The notes beneath the pieces were generated by a model. It did no database searches and had not been told where the DNA came from. It saw nothing but the letters and a program-made list of their open reading frames with translations. Both the position numbers and the translations under genes were made by a program. From positions 1-12,070 of the forward strand of contig DAOWMZ010000023.1 in NCBI GenBank assembly GCA_030642845.1: a stretch of 12,070 nt of DNA. Reading direction: 5' to 3'. Below are positions 1-6,950 of this stretch, in pieces; position 1 is the first letter of the stretch; every line of letters begins with the position of its first letter. This DNA is from Candidatus Zixiibacteriota bacterium (lineage in GTDB: Bacteria > Zixibacteria > MSB-5A5 > GN15 > FEB-12).

Positions 1-8
1 TACAGCAT
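1..8 (-). CDS. mraY: Start of probable mraY (phospho-MurNAc-pentapeptide transferase), cut by window edge
   Basis: Only an ATG at 8-6 followed by CTG and TA is visible, giving M-L and probably Y. The ATG shares its first base with the last base of the murF TAA stop (TAATG), the kind of coupling seen throughout this cluster. In the canonical dcw order mraY follows murF, and many MraY proteins begin M-L-Y. The identity is therefore inferred from position and three codons, not from domain evidence. MraY would transfer phospho-MurNAc-pentapeptide to undecaprenyl phosphate at the inner membrane, forming lipid I from the MurF product. Confidence 0.5.
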
Positions 9-1399
9 TAGTTTTCTTCTCCGGATTGATAGGCTTCAAGGATTACTTCCAATCCTATCCCGCGTGATCCCTTTAGATAAACTATTTGATCAGATTTCAG
101 GATTGATTTGATTTCTTTGGCTGCATTAACAGCAGAGACAAAATGAATAAACTTATCTTCAGGTATTCCGTTTTCGATAGCACCTAACTTATAATTCTTC
201 GAAAGTATCCCAACTAAGATTGCTTTTTCAAATTCATAATTAGAAAGTAAACGTCCGATTTCTCTATGATACTTATCTGCATCAGTACCAAGTTCAAGCA
301 TGTCGCCTAAAATTATTACCCGCTGCTTGTTTGTGGGTATAGTGTAAAATGCTTCAAGTCCGGCTTTAACTGATTCAGGATTAGCGTTGTAGCAATCGGT
401 TATAAATGTAATATTTCCGAGTTCAATTTTTTGTCCCCTCATCGGAGCAGTATCGAATTCTATAGAAGCTGAATCAATATTTTCAAAACTGTAGCCTAAT
501 GTGCGGCAAACAGCGTAACCTGCCAATAGGTTATATACCTGATGTTTCCCCGGTAACTGCAAGGTGAAACAATTGCCTTCGATTTCAACATTTGTATAAC
601 CATTTTCATCAATGTCAATTTTGTCAGGATGGAAGTCAGCTTTTGAATCAATTCCGAAAGTTACTAAGTCAGAACACGCCTTGCGTGTTTCATTATACAG
701 TACTTTATCATCCAAGTTTACAATAACCGGAATATTTTTATCAGAGTATTTGATTATCTCAAGTTTTGCCTTTACGACATCTTCCACAGAATTCAGGGAT
801 TTAAGATGTGAAGGACCAATATTGGTAAGAACAGCAATATCCGGTCTGACCATCTCTGCAAGTTTTGGCATCTCTTGTTTAGTAGAAATCCCCATCTCAA
901 ATATGGCAATGCTGCACTCTGCGGGAATACCAAATATAGCGAGAGGAACGCCAAATAAATTATTCAAATTACCCGGAGATTTATAAACACCTGCTTCGAG
1001 GGCATTGAGAAGACAATAGAGAATCTCTTTAGTAGTTGTTTTTCCATTGGAACCGGTAATGCCAATAAAGCGGGCTTCAATCGTATAACGATATTCCTTG
1101 GCAAGAATCATCATTGCTTCGTGACTGTTTATAACCGATACAACCGGAATATTCCCATCAATTTGTTCAAGTTCGGGGTAGCTGTATTCTACCAGTAAAC
1201 CACTCGCTCCGTTTGATAATGCAGATTTAATAAACTTGTGTCCATCAGTGCGCTCACCTTTGATAGCAATAAACAACTGGTCTTCTTCTATAGTGCGGCT
1301 GTCGATGCCAACACCCTTGAAAACCTCGTTGTTCATTCCGGTGTTATAAAGTGTTCCGCCGGTAATGGCGGCCAGTTTATCAAAGCGCAAAGTAATCAA
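8..1399 (-). CDS. murF: MurF, UDP-MurNAc-tripeptide:D-Ala-D-Ala ligase
   Basis: This cytoplasmic ATP-dependent ligase adds D-Ala-D-Ala to UDP-MurNAc-tripeptide, completing the pentapeptide precursor. The 463 residues match the usual family length. Visible motifs in order are an N-terminal uridine-binding domain (about 1-100, with GIDSR at 31-35), the ATP loop GITGSNGKTTTK at 113-124, GNLNNLFGVPL at 143-153, EMGIS at 168-172, a likely carbamylated lysine in AKLEI (K212), then the C-terminal domain motifs YNANPES and ILGDMLELG and a final LKGSRGIGLE. The start is a TTG whose bases overlap the murE TGA stop (TTGA). A GAGGAG stretch just upstream (the last codons of murE) can serve as ribosome binding site, though the spacing is short. 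The product name is secure; the exact start codon is less so, and no better in-frame start is seen nearby. Confidence 0.95.
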   Translation of the reverse strand: MITLRFDKLAAITGGTLYNTGMNNEVFKGVGIDSRTIEEDQLFIAIKGERTDGHKFIKSALSNGASGLLVEYSYPELEQIDGNIPVVSVINSHEAMMILAKEYRYTIEARFIGITGSNGKTTTKEILYCLLNALEAGVYKSPGNLNNLFGVPLAIFGIPAECSIAIFEMGISTKQEMPKLAEMVRPDIAVLTNIGPSHLKSLNSVEDVVKAKLEIIKYSDKNIPVIVNLDDKVLYNETRKACSDLVTFGIDSKADFHPDKIDIDENGYTNVEIEGNCFTLQLPGKHQVYNLLAGYAVCRTLGYSFENIDSASIEFDTAPMRGQKIELGNITFITDCYNANPESVKAGLEAFYTIPTNKQRVIILGDMLELGTDADKYHREIGRLLSNYEFEKAILVGILSKNYKLGAIENGIPEDKFIHFVSAVNAAKEIKSILKSDQIVYLKGSRGIGLEVILEAYQSGEEN

Positions 1400-2907
1400 T
1401 TCTCCTCAACTGCATTTGCAGGTTCAAAACCACGTTCCAATAAAGTTTCCCGAGCGATAACATTATCATCAAACGGGAAACGCTCACCATTTATTTCCTG
1501 ACAATTTTCTATCCCCTTACCAGCCAGTAATACTACATCGCCGGTTTCCGCTTCATCGATAATATGAACTATAGCTTCTTTTCTGTCGGGTATGATTTTA
1601 TAATTTTTATTTTTTAAACCGGGCTTAATATCATCAATAATATCACTTTGTGATTCACTGCGGGGGTTATCCGATGTAACCACAACATAGTCGGCATTAG
1701 TGGTCGTAGCCTCACCCATCAGCGGTCGTTTTCCTTTATCACGATCCCCGCCGCATCCAAACAAAACCAATACTTTCCCCTTAGTCATTTCACGAGCAGA
1801 TTGGCAGAGTCTTTCCAGAGCATCCGGGGTGTGGGCAAAATCGACATAAACTCCAAAAGGCTGTCCTTCATCTATTGGCATAAACCGTCCGGGAACAGGT
1901 TGGGCGCATTCAAGCCCGGCGATGATATTATCAAAATCAATTCCATACGCTAAGCCTGCTGTGGCTGCTGCTATTGCATTAATCAGATTGAACCTGCCCG
2001 GGAGAGGAAGCATTACAGTCTGAGTTCCCATCGGAGTTACCAAATCAAAAATAGTGCAGGTCGGTTTGATTTCATAGTTGGAGCAATAGACATCGGCGTT
2101 GCTGTCTTCCAAAGAATAGCTCAAATATGAGGATGAAAAATCACCAAATAATTTTCTGAATTCGGGGACATCAAGATTTATAACCGCATAACTCATCGGG
2201 CCGTTCATCTTTTTCAGGAGAAGGCCTTTGGTTTCAAGATAATTTTCCATAGTCTTGTGGAAGTCAAGGTGATCCCGAGTGATATTAGTAAAGACTACCA
2301 CTCTGAAATTAAGATTTTCTACCCGTTTCAGAGCCAGAGCATGAGAGGAAATTTCAAGAACCGCATTTACACAATAATTTTTCTTCATTAAATAGAGCAG
2401 ACGCTGCATATCAATTGCTTCGGGAGTAGTTCTTTCTGCGACAAAAGTTTCTTTACCGGTATCATAAATTGTAGAACAGATCAGGCCTGTCTTTATATTG
2501 CGATGTTCTAATATCGTTTTTATCAAATGACAGACTGTTGTTTTTCCGTTTGTTCCGGTCACTCCACAGAGTTTCATTTTCTTTCCCGGGGAGCCATAGA
2601 ATACTACCGCCATATGAGCCATTGCTAATCTTACATCCGGAACTTGAACATAAGTGCCTACACCCTCGCACTTCTCCTTTTCCCCAATTACCGCCACACT
2701 CCCGTTGGCTACAGCCTGCTGCACAAATTGATAACCATCCTGCTTAAAACCGGTAACTGCAAAAAAGATTGTGTTCTTTTTTGTTAGCCTGGAATCATAT
2801 TCAATGTTTTGGATTTCAATGTCAGTATCGCCATTGATTTTAATAACATCCAAATCCTCTATTAACTCACTGAGCTTAATAGTAGCCTCCCTTTTCCTGA
2901 CTTGCAT
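1396..2907 (-). CDS. murE: MurE, UDP-MurNAc-tripeptide synthetase (meso-diaminopimelate type)
   Basis: This cytoplasmic Mur ligase adds the third amino acid to UDP-MurNAc-L-Ala-D-Glu. Counting from the ATG at 2907, the ATP loop GVTGTNGKTT is at 115-124, TRDHLDFH follows at about 210-217, the probable carbamylated lysine is K227 (ETKG), and YVDFAHTPDALE and FGCGGDRDKGKRPLMG mark the C-terminal domains. DNPR at 413-416 is the signature of meso-DAP-adding enzymes. The usual GKGHE motif reads GKGIE (463-467), losing the histidine but keeping the glutamate. The reading frame also has an ATG at 2919. Neither ATG has a convincing ribosome binding site. An ATT at 2880 preceded by GGGAGG gives (M)KLSELI, the normal family N-terminus, and may be the true start. 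The gene overlaps the end of ftsI in another frame and is coupled to murF. Confidence 0.94.
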   Translation of the reverse strand: MQVRKREATIKLSELIEDLDVIKINGDTDIEIQNIEYDSRLTKKNTIFFAVTGFKQDGYQFVQQAVANGSVAVIGEKEKCEGVGTYVQVPDVRLAMAHMAVVFYGSPGKKMKLCGVTGTNGKTTVCHLIKTILEHRNIKTGLICSTIYDTGKETFVAERTTPEAIDMQRLLYLMKKNYCVNAVLEISSHALALKRVENLNFRVVVFTNITRDHLDFHKTMENYLETKGLLLKKMNGPMSYAVINLDVPEFRKLFGDFSSSYLSYSLEDSNADVYCSNYEIKPTCTIFDLVTPMGTQTVMLPLPGRFNLINAIAAATAGLAYGIDFDNIIAGLECAQPVPGRFMPIDEGQPFGVYVDFAHTPDALERLCQSAREMTKGKVLVLFGCGGDRDKGKRPLMGEATTTNADYVVVTSDNPRSESQSDIIDDIKPGLKNKNYKIIPDRKEAIVHIIDEAETGDVVLLAGKGIENCQEINGERFPFDDNVIARETLLERGFEPANAVEEN

Positions 2908-4970
2908 TCCAGCCAGCATTCTGTCTTATTGTTTACAGTTTCCCCGGGCAGAATCGATTGTTTAATAACCCGTCCGCGCCCTTTTATTCTACTCTTTATA
3001 CCCGCATGAGTCAGGAAAGCCGATGCCTGCCTGATTGACAAACCTCGAAGGTCGGGCATTTTTTGTTCAGTCTCTTTGTTTGCTTTAACTGCGACTAAAA
3101 CTATATCCCCTTTGAAAATAAGACGATCAGCAGGGGGATACTGCCAGACAACCATACCGGAGTCGGCATCTTTGAAAACAACAATCTCTTCTTCGTTAGC
3201 TCTGGCTTTAACCTGATCAATCGAATGCCCTACAAAATCAGGAACCTCGACAGTTGACTCTTTGTCATCATCCATAATCATCATCACCCGTTGTTCAACT
3301 TTGAAAATATCCGGATTGATAACCAGATAATTCTCAGCGATACGACGGAAAACAGGTCCTGATGTGTAACCGCCATAGGTGATAGGCTTGGGATCTTTAA
3401 AAACAATTACACCAGCTATTTGGGGTTCTTCAGCCGGGAAAAATCCGGCAAAACTGGCCATAAATTTATGTTTATAATATCCTCTTCCATCTTCCCTGGG
3501 AATTTCAGCAGTTCCGGTTTTACCTGCTATAGAAATAGCGGGAGAATTTACTTTCGGAGCCGTCCCATGTTCAACCACTCCCCGGAGAAAGCTTCGGAGT
3601 GAATCCGAAGATTCTTTTTTAATAACTCTATTGATAACTTCGCGCTGAGTGCGATCAGTTATATTCCCCTTCTCATTTACTCTGCACAGCACCAGTGATG
3701 GTTTCAACAACTCACCCCCATTGGCGATTGCAGCAAAAGCATTAGCAATTTGGAGAGTGTTAACGGCTATTGAGTGTCCCATAGCAAGAGCTGAGATAGT
3801 ATAGTCTGACCATTTATCGGGGCATACAACTCTTCCTCTTGTTTCCCCGCCAAGTCCGATATTCTGCTTTTTGCCAAAACCAAAGTCACATGCCGTCTGG
3901 TAAAGCTTATCTCCCCCCAATTTCAGAGCATATTTTCCAACTCCGATATTGCTGGATAGTTCAATTATCTCGCGGAACGTCAACCACTCAAGCTCTTTGT
4001 CATCATGCAGGGTCCGTCTTCCGATTCTCCATTTCCCTTTTTCGCAATAAATCGTATCTTTAAAATCAATCAATCCGGCATCAAGCAATCCCCCTGCAGT
4101 AAATGCTTTGAATATTGATCCCGGTTCAAACTGATCGGTTACAACTTTTAGTTTTAGAGGTTTGTCACAGTTTTTTTCATTGGGATCACAATGCGCCATC
4201 GCCAAAATTTCACCTGTATTACAATCTACAAAAGCACCCATGCCCCCTTTGGCGTTATATTCCTCAAGGCCGGCTTTAAGTTCATTCTCCAAAATTTCCT
4301 GAAGACGCCAATCAATCGTAAGAACCAGAGACTTCCCCAAAACCGGTTTTAACATAGCCGATTCTTTCACCCGGTACAGTTTACGGTTGCCATCACGGCG
4401 GATATCAGCCTTTCCGGATTTTCCGGCCAGAATGGAATCATAGGCTATCTCAATCCCTGCCTGACCATGATTGTCAATATCGGTAAAGCCTAAAATCTGT
4501 TTGCCAATTGTTCCATAAGGATATTCTCGCTGAGTTTCCGATCGTAAATATAATCCCTGTGGTGCAGTGGTCTCTATATGGACAGCTAATTCATCATCCA
4601 TCCTTCTTTTGATCCAGCGGAATCTTTTTACTTTGAGTCCATATTTTGACCGTGCGGTACCCGGCTTCAGATCAAATGTCTTTTCAAGATACACGACTAC
4701 ATCATTTAACTCATCTTGAGTCAGAGCGTATGCGTAGAGTGAAGAACGAGTAACATTGCTGGCAAGAACATTTCCAAGGCGATCATAAATAATCCCTCTG
4801 GTCGCCGGGATATTGATAGTTCCACCGGTCTGGTTATCAACAATACTGCTATATTTGGGGTGAAGAAAAATCTGCAAGTGAACCAGACGTGCAATAACAA
4901 CAGAAAAGAACAGACAGACAAATGCAAAAAGAATGCTTAGACGGATCTTTTCCATCCGGGTTCGTTTCAT
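2862..4970 (-). CDS. ftsI: FtsI/PBP3-type peptidoglycan D,D-transpeptidase with two C-terminal PASTA domains
   Basis: This class B penicillin-binding protein crosslinks septal peptidoglycan on the outer face of the inner membrane. The 702 residues begin with a basic stretch and one membrane segment (about 10-34). A PBP dimerisation/pedestal domain follows, with RGIIYDRLGNVLA at 58-70. The transpeptidase domain has SIFK (285-288, catalytic S285), SSN (339-341) and KTGT (484-487). After the transpeptidase come two PASTA repeats, VPDFVGHSIDQV at about 576-587 and MPDLRGLSIRQA at about 638-649, running to the C-terminus. E. coli FtsI is shorter and lacks PASTA; the architecture is closer to SpoVD-like proteins, but the position after ftsL supports a division role. 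The start overlaps the ftsL stop as ATGA, with GGAGGAG upstream. The last codons overlap the murE N-terminal region. Confidence 0.94.
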   Translation of the reverse strand: MKRTRMEKIRLSILFAFVCLFFSVVIARLVHLQIFLHPKYSSIVDNQTGGTINIPATRGIIYDRLGNVLASNVTRSSLYAYALTQDELNDVVVYLEKTFDLKPGTARSKYGLKVKRFRWIKRRMDDELAVHIETTAPQGLYLRSETQREYPYGTIGKQILGFTDIDNHGQAGIEIAYDSILAGKSGKADIRRDGNRKLYRVKESAMLKPVLGKSLVLTIDWRLQEILENELKAGLEEYNAKGGMGAFVDCNTGEILAMAHCDPNEKNCDKPLKLKVVTDQFEPGSIFKAFTAGGLLDAGLIDFKDTIYCEKGKWRIGRRTLHDDKELEWLTFREIIELSSNIGVGKYALKLGGDKLYQTACDFGFGKKQNIGLGGETRGRVVCPDKWSDYTISALAMGHSIAVNTLQIANAFAAIANGGELLKPSLVLCRVNEKGNITDRTQREVINRVIKKESSDSLRSFLRGVVEHGTAPKVNSPAISIAGKTGTAEIPREDGRGYYKHKFMASFAGFFPAEEPQIAGVIVFKDPKPITYGGYTSGPVFRRIAENYLVINPDIFKVEQRVMMIMDDDKESTVEVPDFVGHSIDQVKARANEEEIVVFKDADSGMVVWQYPPADRLIFKGDIVLVAVKANKETEQKMPDLRGLSIRQASAFLTHAGIKSRIKGRGRVIKQSILPGETVNNKTECWLECKSGKGRLLLSSVS
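2886..2891 (-). promoter_or_regulatory. Shine-Dalgarno GGGAGG before a possible ATT start of murE
   Basis: On the minus strand GGGAGG (2891-2886) is followed by CTACT and then ATT at 2880-2878, a 5-nt spacing. Translation from this ATT gives KLSELIEDLD after the initiator, matching the conserved N-terminus of MurE proteins (MKLxxLL). The in-frame ATG codons at 2907 and 2919 lie upstream of this site and have no comparable signal. The site sits inside the last codons of ftsI, so the match could partly reflect coding constraint there. Confidence 0.45.
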
Positions 4971-5461
4971 TGATTCTCTCCTCCTCTTGAAAGAGAATCC
5001 TTGATAACCTGCTTCAATTCTCCGGCAGTTGCCTGAGTTTCACTTACCGATGGAAGATACGTTGCCACCCTTTGGATTGCGGTCATCACCATCGTAATAT
5101 TATCAAGCTCCGGTTGTTCTTCACGGGGACGGGCCAAAGTGAAAAGTTTTTCGGCATCTATTTTTATAAGCCCCAAAGAGTCGGAAGCGTATTGTTCAAT
5201 GCGGGAAACTTTGGAGAGAGTTGCAATTTCCGAGTTTACTTTTCTAAGATCATTTACCAGCTCTTTGTTTTCTATGTTCAACAATGATACATCGTGCACC
5301 AGATCCAGAACCTGAACCCGCTGCCATATATGAATACAGGCAGCAGTAAGAAGAAAAACACTCAGCAAGGCAAAGGGGAAATATTTATTGGATTTTAACC
5401 GATTGAAAATCGATGACTGTATCTTGACTGTTTCATTGAATTTACGGATTGCTTTCTTCAT
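4967..5461 (-). CDS. ftsL: FtsL-like cell division protein (small bitopic membrane protein)
   Basis: This is a 164-residue protein with a basic cytoplasmic N-terminus, one membrane segment at about 29-47 and a following heptad-like region at about 50-85 (VLDLVHDVSLLNIENKELV region). It then carries RIEQYASDSLGLI at about 87-99, the motif that ends the periplasmic coiled coil in FtsL and DivIC proteins. The position between rsmH and ftsI is the canonical ftsL slot. FtsL forms a complex with FtsB and FtsQ and activates FtsWI at the septum. About 50 residues follow the conserved part (PREEQPELDN onward), longer than the roughly 120-residue E. coli protein, and look polar and variable. Sequence similarity in this family is weak, so the name rests on topology plus context. 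The start has AAGGA 7 nt upstream, and its ATG overlaps the rsmH TGA. Confidence 0.85.
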   Translation of the reverse strand: MKKAIRKFNETVKIQSSIFNRLKSNKYFPFALLSVFLLTAACIHIWQRVQVLDLVHDVSLLNIENKELVNDLRKVNSEIATLSKVSRIEQYASDSLGLIKIDAEKLFTLARPREEQPELDNITMVMTAIQRVATYLPSVSETQATAGELKQVIKDSLSRGGENQ

Positions 5462-6384
5462 ACGGCAATCCTTTCCGCTACCCTGAGCTTGGCCGATCTT
5501 GCCCGGGGATTCTCTCTAATCTCAGACTCACTCGGCAAAATAGGTTTGCTGTTAACTAATTTCAGACGAGGTTTGTTACCGCAGACACATATAGGAAATT
5601 CCGGTGGACAGGTACAACCTTTGACTTCTTTTTGAAAAAAGCGTTTTACGATGCGGTCCTCAAGGGAGTGATAAGTAATTACTGCCAATCTCCCTTTTTC
5701 TTTCAGGATAGTTATTAAATCGGGCAACGCCTTCTCAAGCGTGGAAAGTTCATTGTTGACTGCAATCCTGAGAGCCATAAAAACACGAGCACAGGCTTTA
5801 TTCTGATAAGGAGGAGGAATAATTCCGGTAATGATATTTTTCAACTGCAAGGTCGTGAGGATCATTTTGTCTTGTCTTTCCCTGACAATAGCCTTGGCAA
5901 TTCTGGTCGCCTGTCTCTGCTCTCCATAGGTCTTTATAATTTCGGCTAGTTTCTTTTCCGTTGCTGTTTGAAGAAGGTCGGCTGCTGTTCTTCCCCCAAG
6001 CTGAGGATCAAACCGCATATCCAGCGGTCCGTCGTCGCGAAAGGAAAAACCTCGTTCCATTTTATCTAACTGCAATGATGACAAACCCAAATCCATGAGC
6101 ATCCCATCAAAAGAAACATCCGGATAATTTTTTAGTACTGTGACAGCCTCGCCATACGATCCACAAACCAGTTCTATTTTCTGGCTGCAGGACTCCAACT
6201 TTTTCTCTGCCAGCAACAACGCCTGTTGATCTTTATCAATTCCGTAAAGACGAGAATCATCAGCCAGACTTCGAGATAAAGCTTCAAGATGTCCTCCGGT
6301 TCCGACTGTAAGATCGAGGTAGATCCCTGCGGGATCTGTTTTAAGCAGCTCAACAACTTCACCGGCCATAACCGGCAGATGCAT
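5458..6384 (-). CDS. rsmH: RsmH (MraW), 16S rRNA N4-methyltransferase for C1402
   Basis: This S-adenosylmethionine-dependent enzyme methylates N4 of C1402 in the 16S rRNA P site. From the ATG at 6384 the protein has 308 residues, normal for the family. Motifs seen are HLPVM at 2-6, the SAM-binding DLTVGTGGH at 24-32, DLGLSSLQLD at 98-107, the GFSFRDDGPLDMRFD stretch at 112-126, VFMALRIAVNNEL at 201-213, ITYHSLEDRIVK at 236-247, a Cys-rich CTCPPEFPICVCG at 257-269, and NPRARSAKLR at 292-301. An upstream in-frame ATG at 6405 would overlap mraZ and has no ribosome binding site, while the ATG at 6384 has AGGAG 7 nt before it and lies 4 nt after the mraZ stop. The gene overlaps ftsL by the ATGA junction. 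Confidence 0.96.
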   Translation of the reverse strand: MHLPVMAGEVVELLKTDPAGIYLDLTVGTGGHLEALSRSLADDSRLYGIDKDQQALLLAEKKLESCSQKIELVCGSYGEAVTVLKNYPDVSFDGMLMDLGLSSLQLDKMERGFSFRDDGPLDMRFDPQLGGRTAADLLQTATEKKLAEIIKTYGEQRQATRIAKAIVRERQDKMILTTLQLKNIITGIIPPPYQNKACARVFMALRIAVNNELSTLEKALPDLITILKEKGRLAVITYHSLEDRIVKRFFQKEVKGCTCPPEFPICVCGNKPRLKLVNSKPILPSESEIRENPRARSAKLRVAERIAV

Positions 6385-6388
6385 CCCG

Positions 6389-6862
6389 TTACTCCTGCCG
6401 ATCATTGTCGGCGGTAAACAATCTTTCTGCTACTTCCTCATAGCTCCCATGAAATTGCTCGATATAATATTCGAATCTTTCCGGGTGCCATATCTCTATC
6501 GTTCGGTTTACACCGATAACGGTTAGATTTTTCTTAAGAGCAGCTTCCTTGATAAGGTGAGCCGGAATTAAAATCCTTCCGTTACGATCGGGTGTCACTG
6601 CAGCCGCTGTTGAATAAAAACGACGGCTGAAATATCTAAAATTTTTCTGGGTAAAGCTGAGGGTTGATAACTTGTCCTGAATTTCCTTCCATTCTGATTC
6701 CGGATAAAGACTTAAACAACCCTCTAAGCCTTTGGTAAGTACTAAATTATCTTCTAAAAGCGGATTTCCTTCCAAGTCGGTGACATTACGGAGCTTAGCA
6801 GGTAACGCAAAACGCCCCTTGGTATCCATTGTAGTCTGAAATTGTCCGTAAAATCCACTCAT
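6389..6862 (-). CDS. mraZ: MraZ, dcw cluster transcriptional regulator
   Basis: MraZ is a DNA-binding protein with two SpoVT/AbrB-type halves that forms a ring-shaped oligomer and represses its own dcw promoter in E. coli. From the ATG at 6862 the protein has 157 residues. The two half-motifs are DTKGRFALPAKLR (13-25) and DRNGRILIPAHL (92-103), both with the conserved DxxxR core. The frame also opens at a GTG (6886), adding eight residues, but the family begins close to MFxGxY, which MSGFYGQF matches, and that GTG lies inside a putative GTGG operator repeat. A weak TGGAA sits 8 nt before the ATG and GGAG 18 nt before it, so the ribosome binding site is not strong. As first gene of the operon it follows a promoter at 6950-6922. 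Confidence 0.93.
   Translation of the reverse strand: MSGFYGQFQTTMDTKGRFALPAKLRNVTDLEGNPLLEDNLVLTKGLEGCLSLYPESEWKEIQDKLSTLSFTQKNFRYFSRRFYSTAAAVTPDRNGRILIPAHLIKEAALKKNLTVIGVNRTIEIWHPERFEYYIEQFHGSYEEVAERLFTADNDRQE
6392..6396 (-). promoter_or_regulatory. Shine-Dalgarno AGGAG that fixes the rsmH start
   Basis: AGGAG on the minus strand lies within the last codons of mraZ, 7 nt before the ATG at 6384. It supports initiation at MHLPVM, where the RsmH family normally begins, rather than at the upstream ATG at 6405. Confidence 0.75.
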
Positions 6863-6871
6863 TTGGAATTT

Positions 6872-6916
6872 TCCACTTATCTCCACTTTTACCCTATTAT
6901 ATTCTATTTATCCCAC
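6872..6916 (-). promoter_or_regulatory. Putative MraZ boxes (GTGG repeats in 10-bp phase)
   Basis: On the minus strand GTGGG starts at 6916, GTGGA at 6886 and GTGGA at 6876, spaced 30 and 10 nt. TAGGG at 6896 keeps the same 10-bp phase as a weaker copy. Another GTGGA (6858) lies out of phase just inside mraZ. MraZ proteins are known to bind short G-rich direct repeats upstream of mraZ (TGGG-type in E. coli, AAAGTG-type in Mollicutes), and AAGTGGA here resembles both. The location, downstream of the predicted promoter and before the ATG, fits repression by MraZ. Confidence 0.55.
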
Positions 6917-6921
6917 ATCTC

Positions 6922-6950
6922 ATTAAATCACTTTTTTTTCATGCGGTCAA
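6922..6950 (-). promoter_or_regulatory. Probable sigma70-type promoter of the dcw operon
   Basis: Reading the minus strand, TTGACC (6950-6945) is separated by exactly 17 nt from TTTAAT (6927-6922), a good match to the -35 and -10 consensus. Just upstream of the -35 box, 6971-6951 is almost pure A/T and could act as an UP element. The expected transcript start near 6915 leaves a leader of about 50 nt before the mraZ ATG at 6862. The spacer contains a run of eight A. A TATAAT at 6901-6896 is an alternative -10 without a clear -35. Confidence 0.6.

Noticed and set aside
612..986. Plus-strand open frame of 124 codons opposite murF
   Set aside because: It is antisense to a clear, motif-rich murF, has no ribosome binding site and shows no recognisable domain.
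6385..6405. Longer rsmH start at the ATG at 6405
   Set aside because: It overlaps mraZ, lacks a ribosome binding site and adds seven residues not typical of the family. The ATG at 6384 has AGGAG at proper spacing.
6896..6901. TATAAT as the main mraZ -10 box
   Set aside because: No -35-like hexamer lies at proper distance upstream, whereas TTGACC-17-TTTAAT nearby is a better pair.
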